Origin: Zeugodacus cucurbitae
Lineage: Eukaryota > Arthropoda > Insecta > Diptera > Tephritidae
Assembly (NCBI RefSeq): GCF_028554725.1
Contig: NC_071671.1
Coordinates: 70,674,001 to 70,738,000, forward strand
Direction: 5' to 3'
Length of the DNA stretch: 64,000 bases
Position 1 is the stretch's first letter. Each line of letters starts with the position of its first letter. A program made the position numbers and the translations under genes. Below are positions 1 through 12,414 of this stretch, piece by piece. The notes under the pieces were generated by a model. The model was not told the DNA's origin and did not search any database. It saw only the letters and a list, made by a program, of their open reading frames with translations.

Positions 1-1265
1 CACAAGTATTCGTAGTAATAGTGTTAATATTTTTTGATTAAGTAATAATTTCATTTGAAAAACAAGACCTACAAAAATACTGCATACTTCTCTAGACAAA
101 GCCATGAATCAGCTGTGGAGGTTGCCATATTGCATTTGCTTCTATTTTTTCTCTTATCAGTTGCGAAAGTATGGTGCGCAGCCGTTTCTAGAATAAAATT
201 GTTGTCTTGTTAAAGTTTTTACTTTTTTGGTTATTGTATCGTGGCCTAGAAACGCATGCAATAAAATATTACATTAAGAAGTGATCACTTAGTTTAGAAT
301 AAATACAAATAAGTTACTTTGAAAACGCAATTAGCTTAGCACATCAAGGTGGGTATTTAGCGGTAATCCCAAAAGGAAGCGAACCTGGAGATAGAAATGT
401 AGGTGATATCTAATCTGCAGCGAACAAATTCTATTAGATTGCTTTTCCATGATAAATCGGCAACAGCATGGAATTATATCATATAAGGTATAAATACCAT
501 GATTGGCCGTTTGAAACTTCGTGGTTAATCTATGGCTGACATTGACTGCAGTTTTAAATTTAATATGTTTCTCATTACTTATTGATGTGGTTGAAGATAA
601 CGCATTCCCAACTCCACCATTGACTCCCTCATTTAGGGAGGCATGATTATATGTGCACTTTTGGAGAGCAAAGGCCATAATCGAAATATTGTTCATTTGA
701 AGACCAAATTGATAATGTACAAGAATTCCTCTTGCTAAATATTACAACAATTGTAAACCGCATAACGTTGTTTGCCAAAACAACTGGGAAATGTACCGTA
801 CTGAGTGAAGTTTTTGTTCTTATGTAATTAGAAACAACAATGCCATTAAAGTTAGCCACTCCAAATAGCCGCTTGAACCTTCCTTTTAATCGAAGAGTTG
901 AGCTAGTAATTTGCCTTCGGTACCTCCTTTCAAGTTGCGATTTAAAACAAAGCTAACTGATAACGAACACACAAAGCGCACTTCAAATGTGCACTACACA
1001 ATTTAACTAGTTTATTTGATCATTGGAAGTCAGACTACCCAGTCCGCGAGTAAAAACGAAGAAAAGTTCTACCAGTTGGAATATTTTCATTATAGCAAGT
1101 ATACTTTAGTATTTTATACGAAAAATGTGTTTTGCAATTCCATTCAAATTGTATGAGTTTTTATAAAAATACTTGTTAAATTCTGGTTTACTTTATACAT
1201 TCACAGGATTAATTGTCTTTCGTGAGGTGCTAACATCGAAATTTAAAAAAATTCAATTCAGTTCG
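1..1265. other. Upstream spacer, no gene recognised
   Basis: AT-rich sequence before exuperantia. Overlapping minus-strand open frames at 331-859 show no motif, splice structure or family resemblance that I recognise. The part next to 1266 probably contains the exuperantia promoter, but I see no core promoter motif I would defend. Confidence 0.4.
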
Positions 1266-1665
1266 TTCAGAAAAGTTCGTTTTGTTAGCAGAGAAAAAGG
1301 AGTTCAGCTGCTTCAGGTGAAATTCCAAAGACCTTTACAATAGGCATTATTCTAAAATACGCACAATATGCAAGGTTTATCAGATGAAAATATTTGCAAT
1401 TAAAATGTTATTTTATCCGTTTCGTTTTAATGATTTAATAATTTTTGTGCAAAAATGTAATTTAACTACGATCCAATGCATGTGCAGATATGAGAAATGT
1501 GTGTTTTCGGACTTAGACAAGCTGACGATAGACGAGCTAATATTTTGTTATTCTATGATCTTTTTATTTAAATAACTCTTAATTTTTTAATTATATTTTC
1601 AGCGCATTTAACTATTCGAATTAGTCCGATTTCGCTTGGATTGTTTTTATTGGAAATTTTGCAAA
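1266..1665 (+). other. exu: Probable 5' untranslated region of exuperantia, with intron
   Basis: A purine-rich stretch ending near 1316 is followed by a donor-like CAG/GTGAAA. A pyrimidine-rich acceptor ends at 1602, so a leader exon probably runs from 1603 to the start codon at 1666. The in-frame ATG at 1636 would add ten residues, but ATGGTCGC at 1666 has a better context (AAAATGG) and gives the expected MVA start. Inference; no transcript was seen. Confidence 0.4.
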
Positions 1666-3887
1666 ATGGTCGCTTCATTAAATGCTTGCCAAAACGGCAT
1701 AGTAAGTTCCGCAGTCGGAGGCGCCGCTAATGGAGTAATCACCAATGGCACAGTCAATGCAACTAACGTAAGCAAGACTTTGGCCAAGGGCAAATACACT
1801 TTGGTGGGCATCGATATAGACACAACGGGACGTCGTCTCATCGATGAAGTAAGTATACATATGAGTACATTAAATTAAATTAAATTTCAAAATACCCGCA
1901 AATATTTATTTGAGGTAAAACTCCGACACGCCCTGATTCGATAATAATTTTAATATTTCAATTATGTTGTCACAAAATGTTCATCAGATTTCAACTCTAC
2001 AGTTACTGATCGTATGTGCATAATATTATATTGCCCAAAAGAAGGGAAAGTTATTTGTACGTTGGAAAACACAGAAAATGTATGTCGCTTTCGTTTTGCA
2101 CCTAATCCATTTTACTGTTATAAAGTCATGAACGTGTGGGTGTTTCACACTTGTTTGTGTAGAGATAACTGTTTTTGCATCTCTGTATTTATCTTCGTTT
2201 TCCAACTTTATACTTCTTTCTTTTTTTCCTGAAACTAGAAGTCAATGACCTTCACCTTTTTTGGTTTTCTACTTTAAACTTATATAGAGTAAAACAAATA
2301 TGTAAGCCGATTTTAAAATAAAAAAAAAATAAATATTTTTTTTCCTTTCACAGATCGTCCAGTTGGCCGCATATACGCCAAAAGATCATTTTGAACAATA
2401 TATTATGCCATACATGAACTTGAATCCTGCCGCTCGTCAGCGTCACCAAGTGCGTGTGATCTCAATCGGATTCTATCGTATGCTGAAATCAATGCAAACA
2501 TATAAGGTATGATTAGAAAATTTAAATATTTTTTGTTGGTATAGAAGTGTATATAAATACTGAAATAAATTAAATTAGAATTAGAATTTTATTTTTTATT
2601 TCAAAATATTATATTTTTTAATATTGTGTCATTAATTTTGACTTCGGCCTTGTACAGATTATCAAGTCTAAATCGGAAATCGCTGCCTTGAAAGATTTTC
2701 TTGATTGGCTGGAAGCGCTTAAAGCCAAAGATGCAGCATCGCAAGGTATCATTCTAGTCTATCATGAGGAACGCAAATTCATTCCATATATGATTTTGGA
2801 ATCGCTTAAAAAGTACAACTTGCTGGATAGGTTCCTTAACACTGTCAAATCTTTCGCTAATGGTTTTAATTTGGCCAAAACCAATGCCAATGAGTCGTTG
2901 CAACACTATACATTGCGTAAGCTTTCCAAAGTCTTGAGCGCAAAAACACACGAGATAAACAATAATGCTTCGGATGGCGAAGCAAATAACAATGTTAGCT
3001 CAACGACTGAAACAGGCGAGAATCAGAGCCCTCAAAAGCCACTAAACAAGGGTGCTCCAGTACACGAGCGTGAGTTGTTTGACGGCAATGCTAGTGTGCG
3101 TGCTAAGCTTGCGTATGAAGTAGCACTGCAGTTGAGCAACCAAGAACAAAAAGTGCCCATTGAATCGTCTGCTGCATTGGAGAAGTTGCTCAGCGCATTG
3201 CAATCGTACGCGCAACCCATCGAATGCGATTTGAATGAACTACAGACTCAAAATGAGAATTTGGAGCGTCAAAATTCATTCCGTCCGGTGTTTTTGAACT
3301 ATTTCAAAACAACACTCTACCATCGCGTGCGTGCTGTCAAATTTCGCATTATACTTGCCGAACAGGGTTACGACCTGCAAACGCTGAATGCAATTTGGGG
3401 TGAGAAACAGAAAGAGGGTCTCTCCGAAATCATGCAAGTCATTGAGGAGCTCAAGGCTGAAGATAAGGCGGAGTTGGCCGATTTATTTGACAGTTACTTC
3501 GATCCAGCAAAAACGACTATTAAGCCGATTGTTAAGAACAATAATCGTCGCCGAAATAGACGCGGAGGTAGTATAATACATAAATCAATTTCATATTCAT
3601 ATAATATTTAGTAAAATTGTATTTGCTTTTCTGAATTCTTTTTAGTACGCAACATAAAAAACGACGGCAGCAATAGTGCTCGTCCGTGTAGCGAACAAGG
3701 CGCAGGCGGTGACAAACAAGTTGCAGCCGGCTTGCTGCCCGATTCCACAACAAAATCTCCATCTCCGCCAAACGGTGGCAAGCCTCAGCGCGGTAAGCGT
3801 AACCCACGCTCCCGCAATAACTCCTTAAAAGCACAGCTACAAAGCGCCGTCGACACAAACAACATAACGGCAACAGTCACCAATTAA
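1666..3887 (+). CDS. exu: Maternal protein exuperantia
   Basis: Exuperantia is an RNA-binding protein that carries bicoid and other mRNAs to their place in the oocyte and also acts in spermatogenesis. Four exons (1666-1848, 2354-2506, 2658-3567, 3646-3887) join in phase to 495 codons, close to the roughly 530 of Drosophila Exu. Recognisable blocks are VGIDIDTTGRRL (exonuclease fold), HFEQYIMPYMNLNPAARQRH, YHEERKFIPYMILESLKKY, RELFDGNASVRAKLA and ERQNSFRPVFLNYFKTTLYH, then a basic NNNRRRNRRG tail and a Ser/Pro-rich end. The nuclease-fold signature reads D-I-D where active DEDD exonucleases have D-x-E, in line with the known view that the Exu EXO domain is inactive. The region between the EXO-like and SAM-like parts (about residues 210-250) is low in complexity. 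Identification is certain; the exact start is very likely. Confidence 0.97.
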
Positions 3888-6722
3888 ACATCAATGTTGA
3901 GAGAAATGAATTCTAGACAGACGCTGTTGCAACAAAAAAAAAGTAATAATTCTAACAATATATTTAACCAACGTATGTACACATATATATATAGTTGACC
4001 GTTAAGATATCGGAAATATTTACTTATCAGAAAATTAATTAGAAGTTGATGTTTTTATTTAATTTTATTTACACACTTGTATATACGCATTATATTACAT
4101 TATTATCCATACATATACATATTTGGCAGAAACGAATTTCTTGAAGAAAAACACTATATAAACATTTGATTAACGCTAACGGCTACAATACACAATTGTA
4201 AATGGTGTTAATGCAACCAATTTGATTATTGAAGTTGAGTATATAATTATATTAGTATTTTCGTTTCTCTGCTCCTAGTACAATATTAATTTGTTAACGT
4301 ATTATCACGCTTTTGCCAGCACTAGTCGGCGGCAGCAGAGTAACCATCCGTCACTCCATTTGCCTTGTAGTTTAACAAAAGTTGAAACTAATAATTATTT
4401 AACAAAATGTTTGCTATTCTAGTGTGACATCTTAGAGGATTCTAAAAGAATTCGAAAACTTGTTAACTTATTTGCACAAATTGGAATTTTGAATTTTAGA
4501 AGGTGCGCTTAAAAATTTGTTTTATAATCCTTAAAATGCTATTTATATTTATCTTATTTTGAAATCTTTGTAAAAAATGAACACACGAAATATACAAACA
4601 AGTACTTTTCCAACACAATTTATTTTTACTCAAGCAACATATACGAGTATACACAATTGTAAGTAAAATTGCTTAAAATGTTATAAAATTGGTTCTTAGT
4701 AGATATTCGTAAATTATAAAGAGCTCGTTAAGCACATGTAGAACAAACATGTTTTTGAAATTGGTTAACGCTTTTATATGAAAATAACTGTCTGTTTTCA
4801 GTTTCAGCTCAAATTTAATACTAAAGATAGCTTCACTTGCAACAAAAGTTTGGTTGGTGTATTGCAGTTGTGTTAAATAGAAAAACATATCAACTCACTA
4901 AAAATAAACGAGGAGGTACGAGGAAGTTAATAGAAAGAGATAATAAATCAAGGAAATGAAACGCTTTCGCCGGTTCCGTAAACTCCTTGCTCAAAATTTC
5001 TGTGAATCAAAAATTTTAAATGTGTGTTTAGGATAATTAACAAGTTTTTTAGAAGAAATCAAATGAAAGAGACTCGACATTTGAAATGCAACAACATCTT
5101 ATATACACTGAGTTTGTGAGATTTATGCCTTCAATGCCAGTGAACAGTATTGATTTGCCGCAACAATACAAGTAAAAATTATTGAATTAAACATTAGACT
5201 TATATAAATACAAATATCTGTGATCGCCCCAAGCAAACGTGATCAAATCGATGTAAGATCAGAGCGAAACTATTTAATTTCGCTTTGAAATAACCAAAAA
5301 TACCGTCCAATCAAATAGGGATTTGCAGCAAACAACTGCCTGCTCAACATCATTAAGCCACCAGCTGTGGAGATGGGAGTAATTTTTCGTTTTTAGTTTA
5401 ATACAAACCTCATTTAGTTGAAAGACGGGAGGAAGAAAATACTTTTGATTTATTGTTAAACACACAGCATTTCTTATTAAGTACAATAACGAGTTGTTGC
5501 TACATAAGAACTACTTAAACATTGTACAACAAACAAGGAATCTCAAAGCTGATCTTTACCTAGGCTGCTCAAGCAATATAGCGGCGTTATATTGACACTC
5601 GCTAGATTCCACTTTCATCTTAATTTAAAAGAGCTTCATACAAGAAAAATTAAAAAAAAATAACAAAACAAAAACAACTAAACTGTTTACCTCAACTTAA
5701 AAAAAATAAGTAATTGCTAAAATTGAAAATGATGAAATAAACAAACTTATATACTATGTAGATCAAATCCCTCACGCAAGCGCCAATAACAACATATTTC
5801 TACATAATAGGCATAGCAGATTTGCATGTGCCCCTTTTGTTCCTGTATTCGTATTGAAATGCATATAAAACGCAAATGTAATTCTTTTTGCACATACTGA
5901 AATGTTTTGCAATTTCCCACAGAATTTTCTTAATGCATACAACATTAAACCGCCCGAGTTCTATTTACAAAACTAAATAATCGTAAATCTTTTTGTATTG
6001 TTTCTGTTTAAAAAAGAAAATTTGATGAAACTTTGTTGTGACTTCTTGTACTTTATTTGAAATAAAAATTCAAAAATCAGTTTTAATCAAAGTCTTTCTA
6101 ATTGATATGAATTATTATGGTGCAGATGTGTCCAAGAAGGGTTCGGGCGAACTCATTACCATCGATTAGCAATTTAATGTCAAATATCCACAGGATCTTT
6201 TTATTACAGTCGCCGGTCAAATTATATTATGAAACGTTAGATCTATAAAGGAATCCTTCCTCTTTCCCTTGCTTACTCCATTTATTTGTGTTGTAAAGGG
6301 AATATTTTTGCTGTCTTCGGCGTTTGCATGTATGTACAAGGTTAAGTTTGTAACGTAAGCATTTTGATTTGGAATCATCAACAATTGAAGCTTTCAATGA
6401 AATGTTAATTATTTGAGACGTTGGCAACACTACTTCTGATCAGCTGAGCTAGTTCTGTGAATACTTTTCCCGAATTTTGCCAGTTTCCAAACAGCTGCGG
6501 TCGGAAAATCATTGTGAAAATTAATATAAAAGAATGGGTGGGTGTATGCAAAAAGGCATATAAAAATTGCGTGTAATTTATATCATATAGCTATAAAAAC
6601 GCAATATATATCACAGTGCTAACCTATGCAAATAGAAGGAAGAAATTAAGAAAAGTGTTTGTAATCGGAATTTTTATTTTGGTGTTATTGGTCTAATAAA
6701 AACCAAGTGATCATACTTTTCT
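3888..6722. other. exu 3' region and AT-rich spacer
   Basis: Downstream of the exu stop the sequence is A+T-rich with no sustained coding frame. It should hold the exu 3' untranslated region, which carries localisation and sex-specific processing signals in Drosophila. One short candidate terminal exon (6126-6168) is listed separately. The sequence at 6420-6530, just before the next small gene, has a CAGCTG and a GGCAACACT box that could belong to a core promoter. Confidence 0.4.
6126..6168 (+). other. Candidate orphan terminal exon
   Basis: After an AG at 6124-6125 the frame reads DVSKKGSGELITID and stops with TAG at 6166-6168. The acceptor phase (one base carried over) matches the phase of exu exon 3, which ends at 3567, so it could be an alternative last exon of exu. 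It could also be chance or the end of an unseen gene. The polypyrimidine tract is weak. Confidence 0.2.
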
Positions 6723-7153
6723 ATGTGTAACGAAGTGCGTGCATTGTCGATCGCGATGATGGAAGAACTAGCAGAAGAAGTACAGCTCCGTTTTCCGGGG
6801 GAGAAGGTGAATGCGCCTCTACTAATAACTATTTACTACGCCGCCAGATTGGATCATGCCAAACGTCTACTGGCTGCCACAAATGATATACACAATAAAG
6901 AGCTGGTCAATTATTTAGTAAATTTGGTGAGCAATATTCTTTTTCACTTGTACTAAAATGTGTTTGTATTCGAGCGCGTATGTAAATGTGATAATTAAAG
7001 ACAAGTATACGAATCTATAACACGCTGAATAATTAATATAATAATAATATTAGACACTAGTGGTATGACAAAGAGGTGTTATGTGCCTATAGACGTATTA
7101 TCAAAGGAAACATTGCTCATTTATTTATATTTAGAAGATTGAGTATTTTTTGA
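6723..7153 (+). CDS. Small unrecognised two-exon protein
   Basis: Exon 1 (6723-6926) encodes 68 residues starting MCNEVRALSIAMMEELAEEV and ending KELVNYLVNL, followed by a good GTGAGC donor. The peptide is amphipathic and probably helical, with no signal peptide or membrane segment. Two acceptor AGs lie seven bases apart (7052-7053 and 7059-7060). The first gives the end TLVV and a stop at 7066-7068 (72 aa). The second gives WYDKEVLCAYRRIIKGN and 13 more residues, stopping at 7151-7153 (98 aa); it looks more protein-like and is the end used here. I do not recognise a family. The gene sits between exu and a DUF4806 gene. Codon use and the clean donor support a real gene; the end is uncertain. 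Confidence 0.55.
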
Positions 7154-7509
7154 AGATATTTCCTTACTTTTTGGTATTTTCCAAAGACATTAAGTATCAT
7201 TGTATGTAATTTTCAATTTCAAAACAATACTAATATAAAAGTTTGCTGAGATCAGTCAGATGCAACAGTCATTGGATTGCTTAATACCTAAATTTATAAA
7301 ATATTCAGTCATTACAAGAAATGTATATATTGCATTTTATTTATAAAATATTGAAAAAAATATCAAAAAAATCACATACGGATAATATACTTCAAATACT
7401 ACGTAATATCATTTAAAATCAGGTAGGTTTGAATGTTGTTGTGTTAAAAATACCAGGAGCTGCATACATATATATTTTTGCTATGACAAGATTTGCTTTT
7501 AACGTTCCT

Positions 7510-8502
7510 TTATTCGTCATCCATTGACTCCTGTACAACTTCACTTTGTGCTGCAGCTGGTTTTTCTTGAAGCTTTCTTTGTTTTAGTGCAGCTTTACGC
7601 CTTTGATCGCGCACATATTTAAAGAAACGCATGGTTCGTTCTATGAAAAATTCCGCATCCATGTGGTGAAAGCGTTGTAAAAATATCTCTGTAGTGAAAT
7701 TAGTGATTTGTAAAAATATTAAATTAAGTAATAATTATTATAATGTTATTAACCTTGCACAAACCTTTAAAAATATCTGTAAATATATAGTCTTTTATTG
7801 CACGTTTATCCCGGCCAGTTCCTCTGTATGAATAGTGATGGGCAGCATCATTATGGAAGATATTACGCCAAGTTTGTATAACATACTTTTCGGGCTCTTT
7901 AAAGTTGCCCTGCATCAATTCCACACGCTAAATAGATAAGTTCAGTGTTAGTTACTTGTAAGGATGTAGTAATAAAAGCTGTTACGTATGCGTACCAATT
8001 GATCTCGTTGATCTTCGTCGTTTCTTAAAAGTATATTCCAGTCTTCAAACTGTTGCGCATCTCTAAATGGTTGTGTGGGCATAACTCTGGCTTGTATGTT
8101 AAAGAAATCCAAAACTGGTCGCGCTGTTGCTACAATCAAACCTGGCTCAACCCTTTCCAAGTTAGTGTTATTAGGTTTCGCTTCTGAATCTGTGGATTTT
8201 TTTACTTTCTTCGATTGTAAGCTTTCAGTATCAGTGTCACTAATGCTAACATCGAGTGTATGTGTTGACTTTTCACTACATTTAGCATTATCCGATTCTT
8301 GTACATTTAATGTTTCACTAAAGAGTAATGTATTCTTTGATTCTGTTGAACCGACTAACACATCTATGACCTCACGCTTCAGTCCAACTATTTCTTTTCG
8401 AAGTTTATAAAATAATTTCTCGAAACTTAAGCGCATTGATAAAAGCTCTTCCATGACTTCATCGCAGCAATTACAGCGTGCAGTATCACTTGTTATGGAC
8501 AT
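7510..8502 (-). CDS. DUF4806-type protein, paralogue A
   Basis: Three exons on the minus strand (8502-7996, 7927-7765, 7688-7510) join in phase to 282 residues. The start MSITSD at 8502 is chosen because the paralogue at 10152 begins at the equivalent place; the frame is open 48 codons further up. Near the N terminus is RCNCCDEVMEELLSMRLSFE, a short CxCC motif followed by a probable coiled coil, then a Ser/Thr/Asp-rich linker. The conserved C-terminal part starts at RPVLDFFNIQARVMPTQPF and includes FEDWN, QTWRNIF, KRAIKDYIFTDIF and FLQRFHHMDAEFF, ending in a Lys/Gln-rich tail. The pattern resembles the DUF4806 family of insects, whose function is unknown; this is from memory, not a profile search. 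It is head to head with paralogue B. Confidence 0.8.
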
Positions 8503-10151
8503 TTCAACTAGAAAATAATGCAATAAGAACTCAGCATGAAGGGTATAACACAAATCGATGTTAACATTTATAAATAGGTGCGTATATACCCTATAGTACG
8601 TGTATACATACAACAACAAATAGAATTTGAGTACTATAATGTACACACTTCATTTCGTATAAACATACGCTAACTACTCGCCGACGCACCTTTTCTTCAG
8701 AGAGGATATGCACTATATTAAATTCCTAATTATTTCTAATCACAAATTTGTTCAATGCAATAGGCACTTGTTTTAAAAAATTGGTATATTTTGGGTTTGG
8801 CGCACAATATTTACTTTTGAAACCCGCTCAAAATATCCGCACGTTTTTGTTTAGTCTCTTTTCACATTCTCTTGACACAGGCTTTCGCATATTTTGTCAT
8901 TCTTCTTTTCTTTATTCTATTTGGCGAACAATCGCGTTGCCATCTTAGTTTAATCAAGACTAATATAATTTAACGTTTTTATAGCACCTTATAAAACATA
9001 TTTCTTTGTATGTATATATTCACGATTTCATTGAGCATCAAAAATATTTATTATACTCTATTTAGTTCAATTATGAAGACTTGTGTGTAATAAAGAATAT
9101 TTAAACTTGTTAGTATTGTCTCCCAGTGCAATGTTATAGCTGGTTAATTGCATCCTCAACGTGGTTGGCAACGCTTCTGTTGCCGACAGAATGCGTGAAA
9201 AAGGAATGAGAACTAGAAGTGAATGTCAGTTTTCGTAAGTAATTAGAAAATATTGAAGATAGAACAGAGACTGCTTCGTTTATTCACAATCAATACTGAG
9301 ATTGCATACAAAAGAAAATAATACTGATCCAATATTAAGTGAAAAGAAACGGATATTTAACTAGTTGGTATATTAGAGACTTGGGAATAAGTGGTTACAA
9401 ATAAACTAATAAAATTACTATTTATCAGTAGAATAATAGATGTTCGCACTCGTTTATATGAGTATTTTTGACAATATTCTACACGAATATCTCCTGCTAC
9501 GAGCATTTATGCATTTAAAAAAATGTGTTTAATATTATTTAAGAATTAGGTTGACAATTTTTTAAAGTGAATAAATTTATTCAGTTAATTAAAAACAGCG
9601 ATTTTACGGAATTGCTAATGGATATACAAACATATGTGTATGAGAACACATATGCAAGTGCATATGCATAATTATTTAGGTATCTGCATATTATTTTAAT
9701 GCATGCATGTGTATATTCTCATACATGCATTTCATATAAAAAGCAAAATGTGTGATAGTTAACGAACTTATCAAGTGTGGGAGACGACTGCTGGTTTTCA
9801 CTCTCGCAATGCCAGTGTAAAGACCACTACTGCTCTTTATTTGTGCCTATATGGTTTAGGATGAATTCAAGTACACATACTATTAAAATTGCGTTAAACT
9901 TCAGAGATTTTGGAAAAAGAGATGGAAATTGTTTCAAACAAATTAAAATTGGGGATTCTATTAAAGAATTTTCTTTTATTCTGGAACTATTATAATATTG
10001 TATTGGACTTTATATATTTTATACATGACTTTGTTAAGTAGAAATAAATGTATTTGTAGTTCTATGTATAAGATTATATGCAGGAGCCTATACATACATA
10101 CCTAAATTTTAGATTTATTAACATATTCCTAAACATTATACAAATAGAAAA
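8503..10151. promoter_or_regulatory. Intergenic region between head-to-head DUF4806 genes
   Basis: About 1.65 kb separate the two start codons, so the region must contain both promoters and leaders. A stretch at 9160-9200 carries the short inverted repeat GGCAAC...GTTGCC. No transposon or extra coding frame is recognised; the rest is A+T-rich. Confidence 0.4.
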
Positions 10152-11167
10152 ATGCCCCGATCAACCGGCAATCCACGCTGCAAGTGTTGCGATGAAGTTA
10201 TGGAAGAGCTTTTGACCATGCGTCAATCTTTTGAAAAACTCTTCCATCGGTTAACAAAACAAATTGTTGATTTGAGACGCGAAGTGACTGAAGGTATGGG
10301 TTCTGCTTCCACTGGCACAGCTTTGAAAAGAGAAAGCAGTTGCAGTCCAACGATATCCTCGCCGCCATCGAAATTCAAACGATTTGATAACAGTGAGAGT
10401 GAGACTGAATGCATCAAATTGAAAAATGATAAAAAATCTTCCAAATCGAAAAATGCGCTTAAAAATAAAGAGGAGCTTAAGGATCCCGTGGAAATAAAAA
10501 CTGTAAACAAAGTTAGTCGTCCTATATTGGACTTTTTTAACATACAAGCTCCAGTCATGCCTACACAGCCATTCAAAACCGCACAACAGTTTGAGGATTG
10601 GAATGCTATATTCAAGGAAGATGAAGATCAGTGTGATCAACTGGTGCGTGGTGTGATGTTTTCAATCACAGAATATATGTTTAAACCCGGTAAAATTAAT
10701 TTTGCAGAGAGTCGAGCTACTACAAGGGCACTTTGACGAACCAGACAAATATATAAAACATATATGGCGTAGTATTTTTAAAAACGAAGCTGCCGAATGT
10801 TACTCATATAGGGGTAATGGTCGCTGCAAGAAACGGGCTATTAAAAATTATATTTTCACAGATATATTCCGAGGTATTTATATAATATAAAGTAATGATT
10901 GATGACATCTTCGCAACGCATGCTCCTTGTTTTGTAGAATGTTTCCTCCAGCGTTTCCATCACATGGATGCCGTCTTTTTCATGGAACGTACTATGCTCT
11001 TTTTCAACTATGTGCACAATCACATGAGAAAGAATTTACGAAATCAGCAAAAACGGCTTGAAATCACAAAGGCTAATAATAAACAAACCGAGGAAACTAT
11101 TGAGAGCGAGACCACAATGCAGGAAGAGCAAAGCTTCAATGGATATGAAGGATCGATGTTGCCATAG
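10152..11167 (+). CDS. DUF4806-type protein, paralogue B
   Basis: Three exons (10152-10643, 10708-10873, 10938-11167) with the same intron positions and phases as paralogue A give 295 residues. The N terminus has RCKCCDEVMEELLTMRQSFE, then heptad-like leucines (KQIVDLRREV), a Lys/Ser-rich acidic-basic linker, and the C-terminal module RPILDFFNIQAPVMPTQPF, FEDWN, HIWRSIFKNEAAECYSY, KKRAIKNYIFTDIF, CFLQRFHHMDAVFF. The charged tail differs from A. Conserved splice phases show that the two arose by duplication of a complete spliced gene in inverted orientation. Function unknown; the CxCC start with a helix could be a small zinc site or dimer interface, which is inference. Confidence 0.82.
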
Positions 11168-11566
11168 TGAATAAGGATCTGTATCGTAACTCTTTGATCT
11201 GATTGTAACACGCAGCGGTTTAAATAGATCTTTTAAACGTACATGTTTAACTATATTTATATTTAATATATGTATGTACATATATGTATGTGAAATGTTT
11301 TTATTACAATTAGGTATACAGTATTTCAGATTTCGATGAACAATGAATAAAAATTTATATAAAAATATGAAAATTGAAGCAGTTTTAGTATTTTAATTAA
11401 TATTGTGTGCTTCAATTGTTGATTTAGATAAGCCTTAATTTCTTTTTTTTATATATATTTTTACGATAAAACGACACGCGCTCTAAATAGTTATATCCTT
11501 ATTTGGTACATGTGTATGTATGTATGCGTTTGTACCGAAGCAATGCATCTGCTCTCTCGTGTGCTC

Positions 11567-12414
11567 ATGGCGGGGTAAAAAATTACATATCAGCTGTCCG
11601 TTTAACGTCACACGAGCCAATTCCAATTTTTCCACCCTTGAATGGCACCTACTGAGGTCCTTTCAAGTCACATGAATAGACGTTTGCATTCGCAAAGCTG
11701 AGTGTCAGCAAGCATATATTGATGTGTGTTTGTAGCCCCATCTGCTGCATGCAAAATAAGGGAGAGTGCGCCTGGATAAAGCATATGTTGTAGCAAAAGG
11801 TCTCATCAAATACGTACAAACTTATACAAACATCCTGTACTATGTGTACATTTATTCGAGCGCACGCTCACAAAATGTTATTGAATTTTCCCAACTCCGC
11901 CAAGGATATGCGTAGACTAACTACTAACAGTTGGCTTTTTATCCTTGTGCGGTAGTGTGACACTCGTATACAAACGGAACAAAGAAAATGAATTCAGAAC
12001 GAATACGGTATTATAAATAGTTTGAAGTGATTAAGCAACTTAAAACGAGGCTTTAATAATTAATTCTTACTTAAAATTGCATTTTTAGAACGCGTAAACG
12101 TTTATTTGAGTCGGCTTGGCCGGGTGCAAAATTTTGGAGGGGCACCAGTACGACTCCCATTTCATCCTACATTTCATATCCAGCGGTGAGTTTTGCTCTG
12201 CTCATACAATAGTTCTTGAGTGACTTGTTATTATTATGATTTACATTACTAAGAAAAAATTAAAAATTAGGGTTCGTCGAGTTTAGCGAATATTCGAGCC
12301 CAATCGAACCAACGAATTCTACGGGTTCCGTTAATAAATTGTGTGTGTAATGTATCAAACAATATCTTTGGCCATAATAATCCTCAAATCAGTTCTGATT
12401 ACATACATATGTAA
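11567..12414 (+). CDS. Possible three-exon microgene, unrecognised
   Basis: An open exon at 12089-12185 has an acceptor (TTTTTAG) before it and a strong GTGAGT donor after it; it reads TRKRLFESAWPGAKFWRGT and continues open to YISYPA. Its entry phase fits an eight-base first exon, ATGGCGGG, at 11567-11574 followed by GTAAAA. Its exit phase fits an acceptor at 12270, after which GSSSLANIRAQSNQRILR continues to a stop at 12412-12414. The joined protein would be about 81 residues. It matches no family I know. The tiny first exon and weak third acceptor make this tentative; the central exon could instead belong to the leader of the FEM1B gene downstream. Confidence 0.25.

Noticed and set aside
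331..859. Overlapping minus-strand open frames of 121 and 70 codons
   Set aside because: They overlap in different phases, lack splice signals that could join them, and have no recognisable motif.
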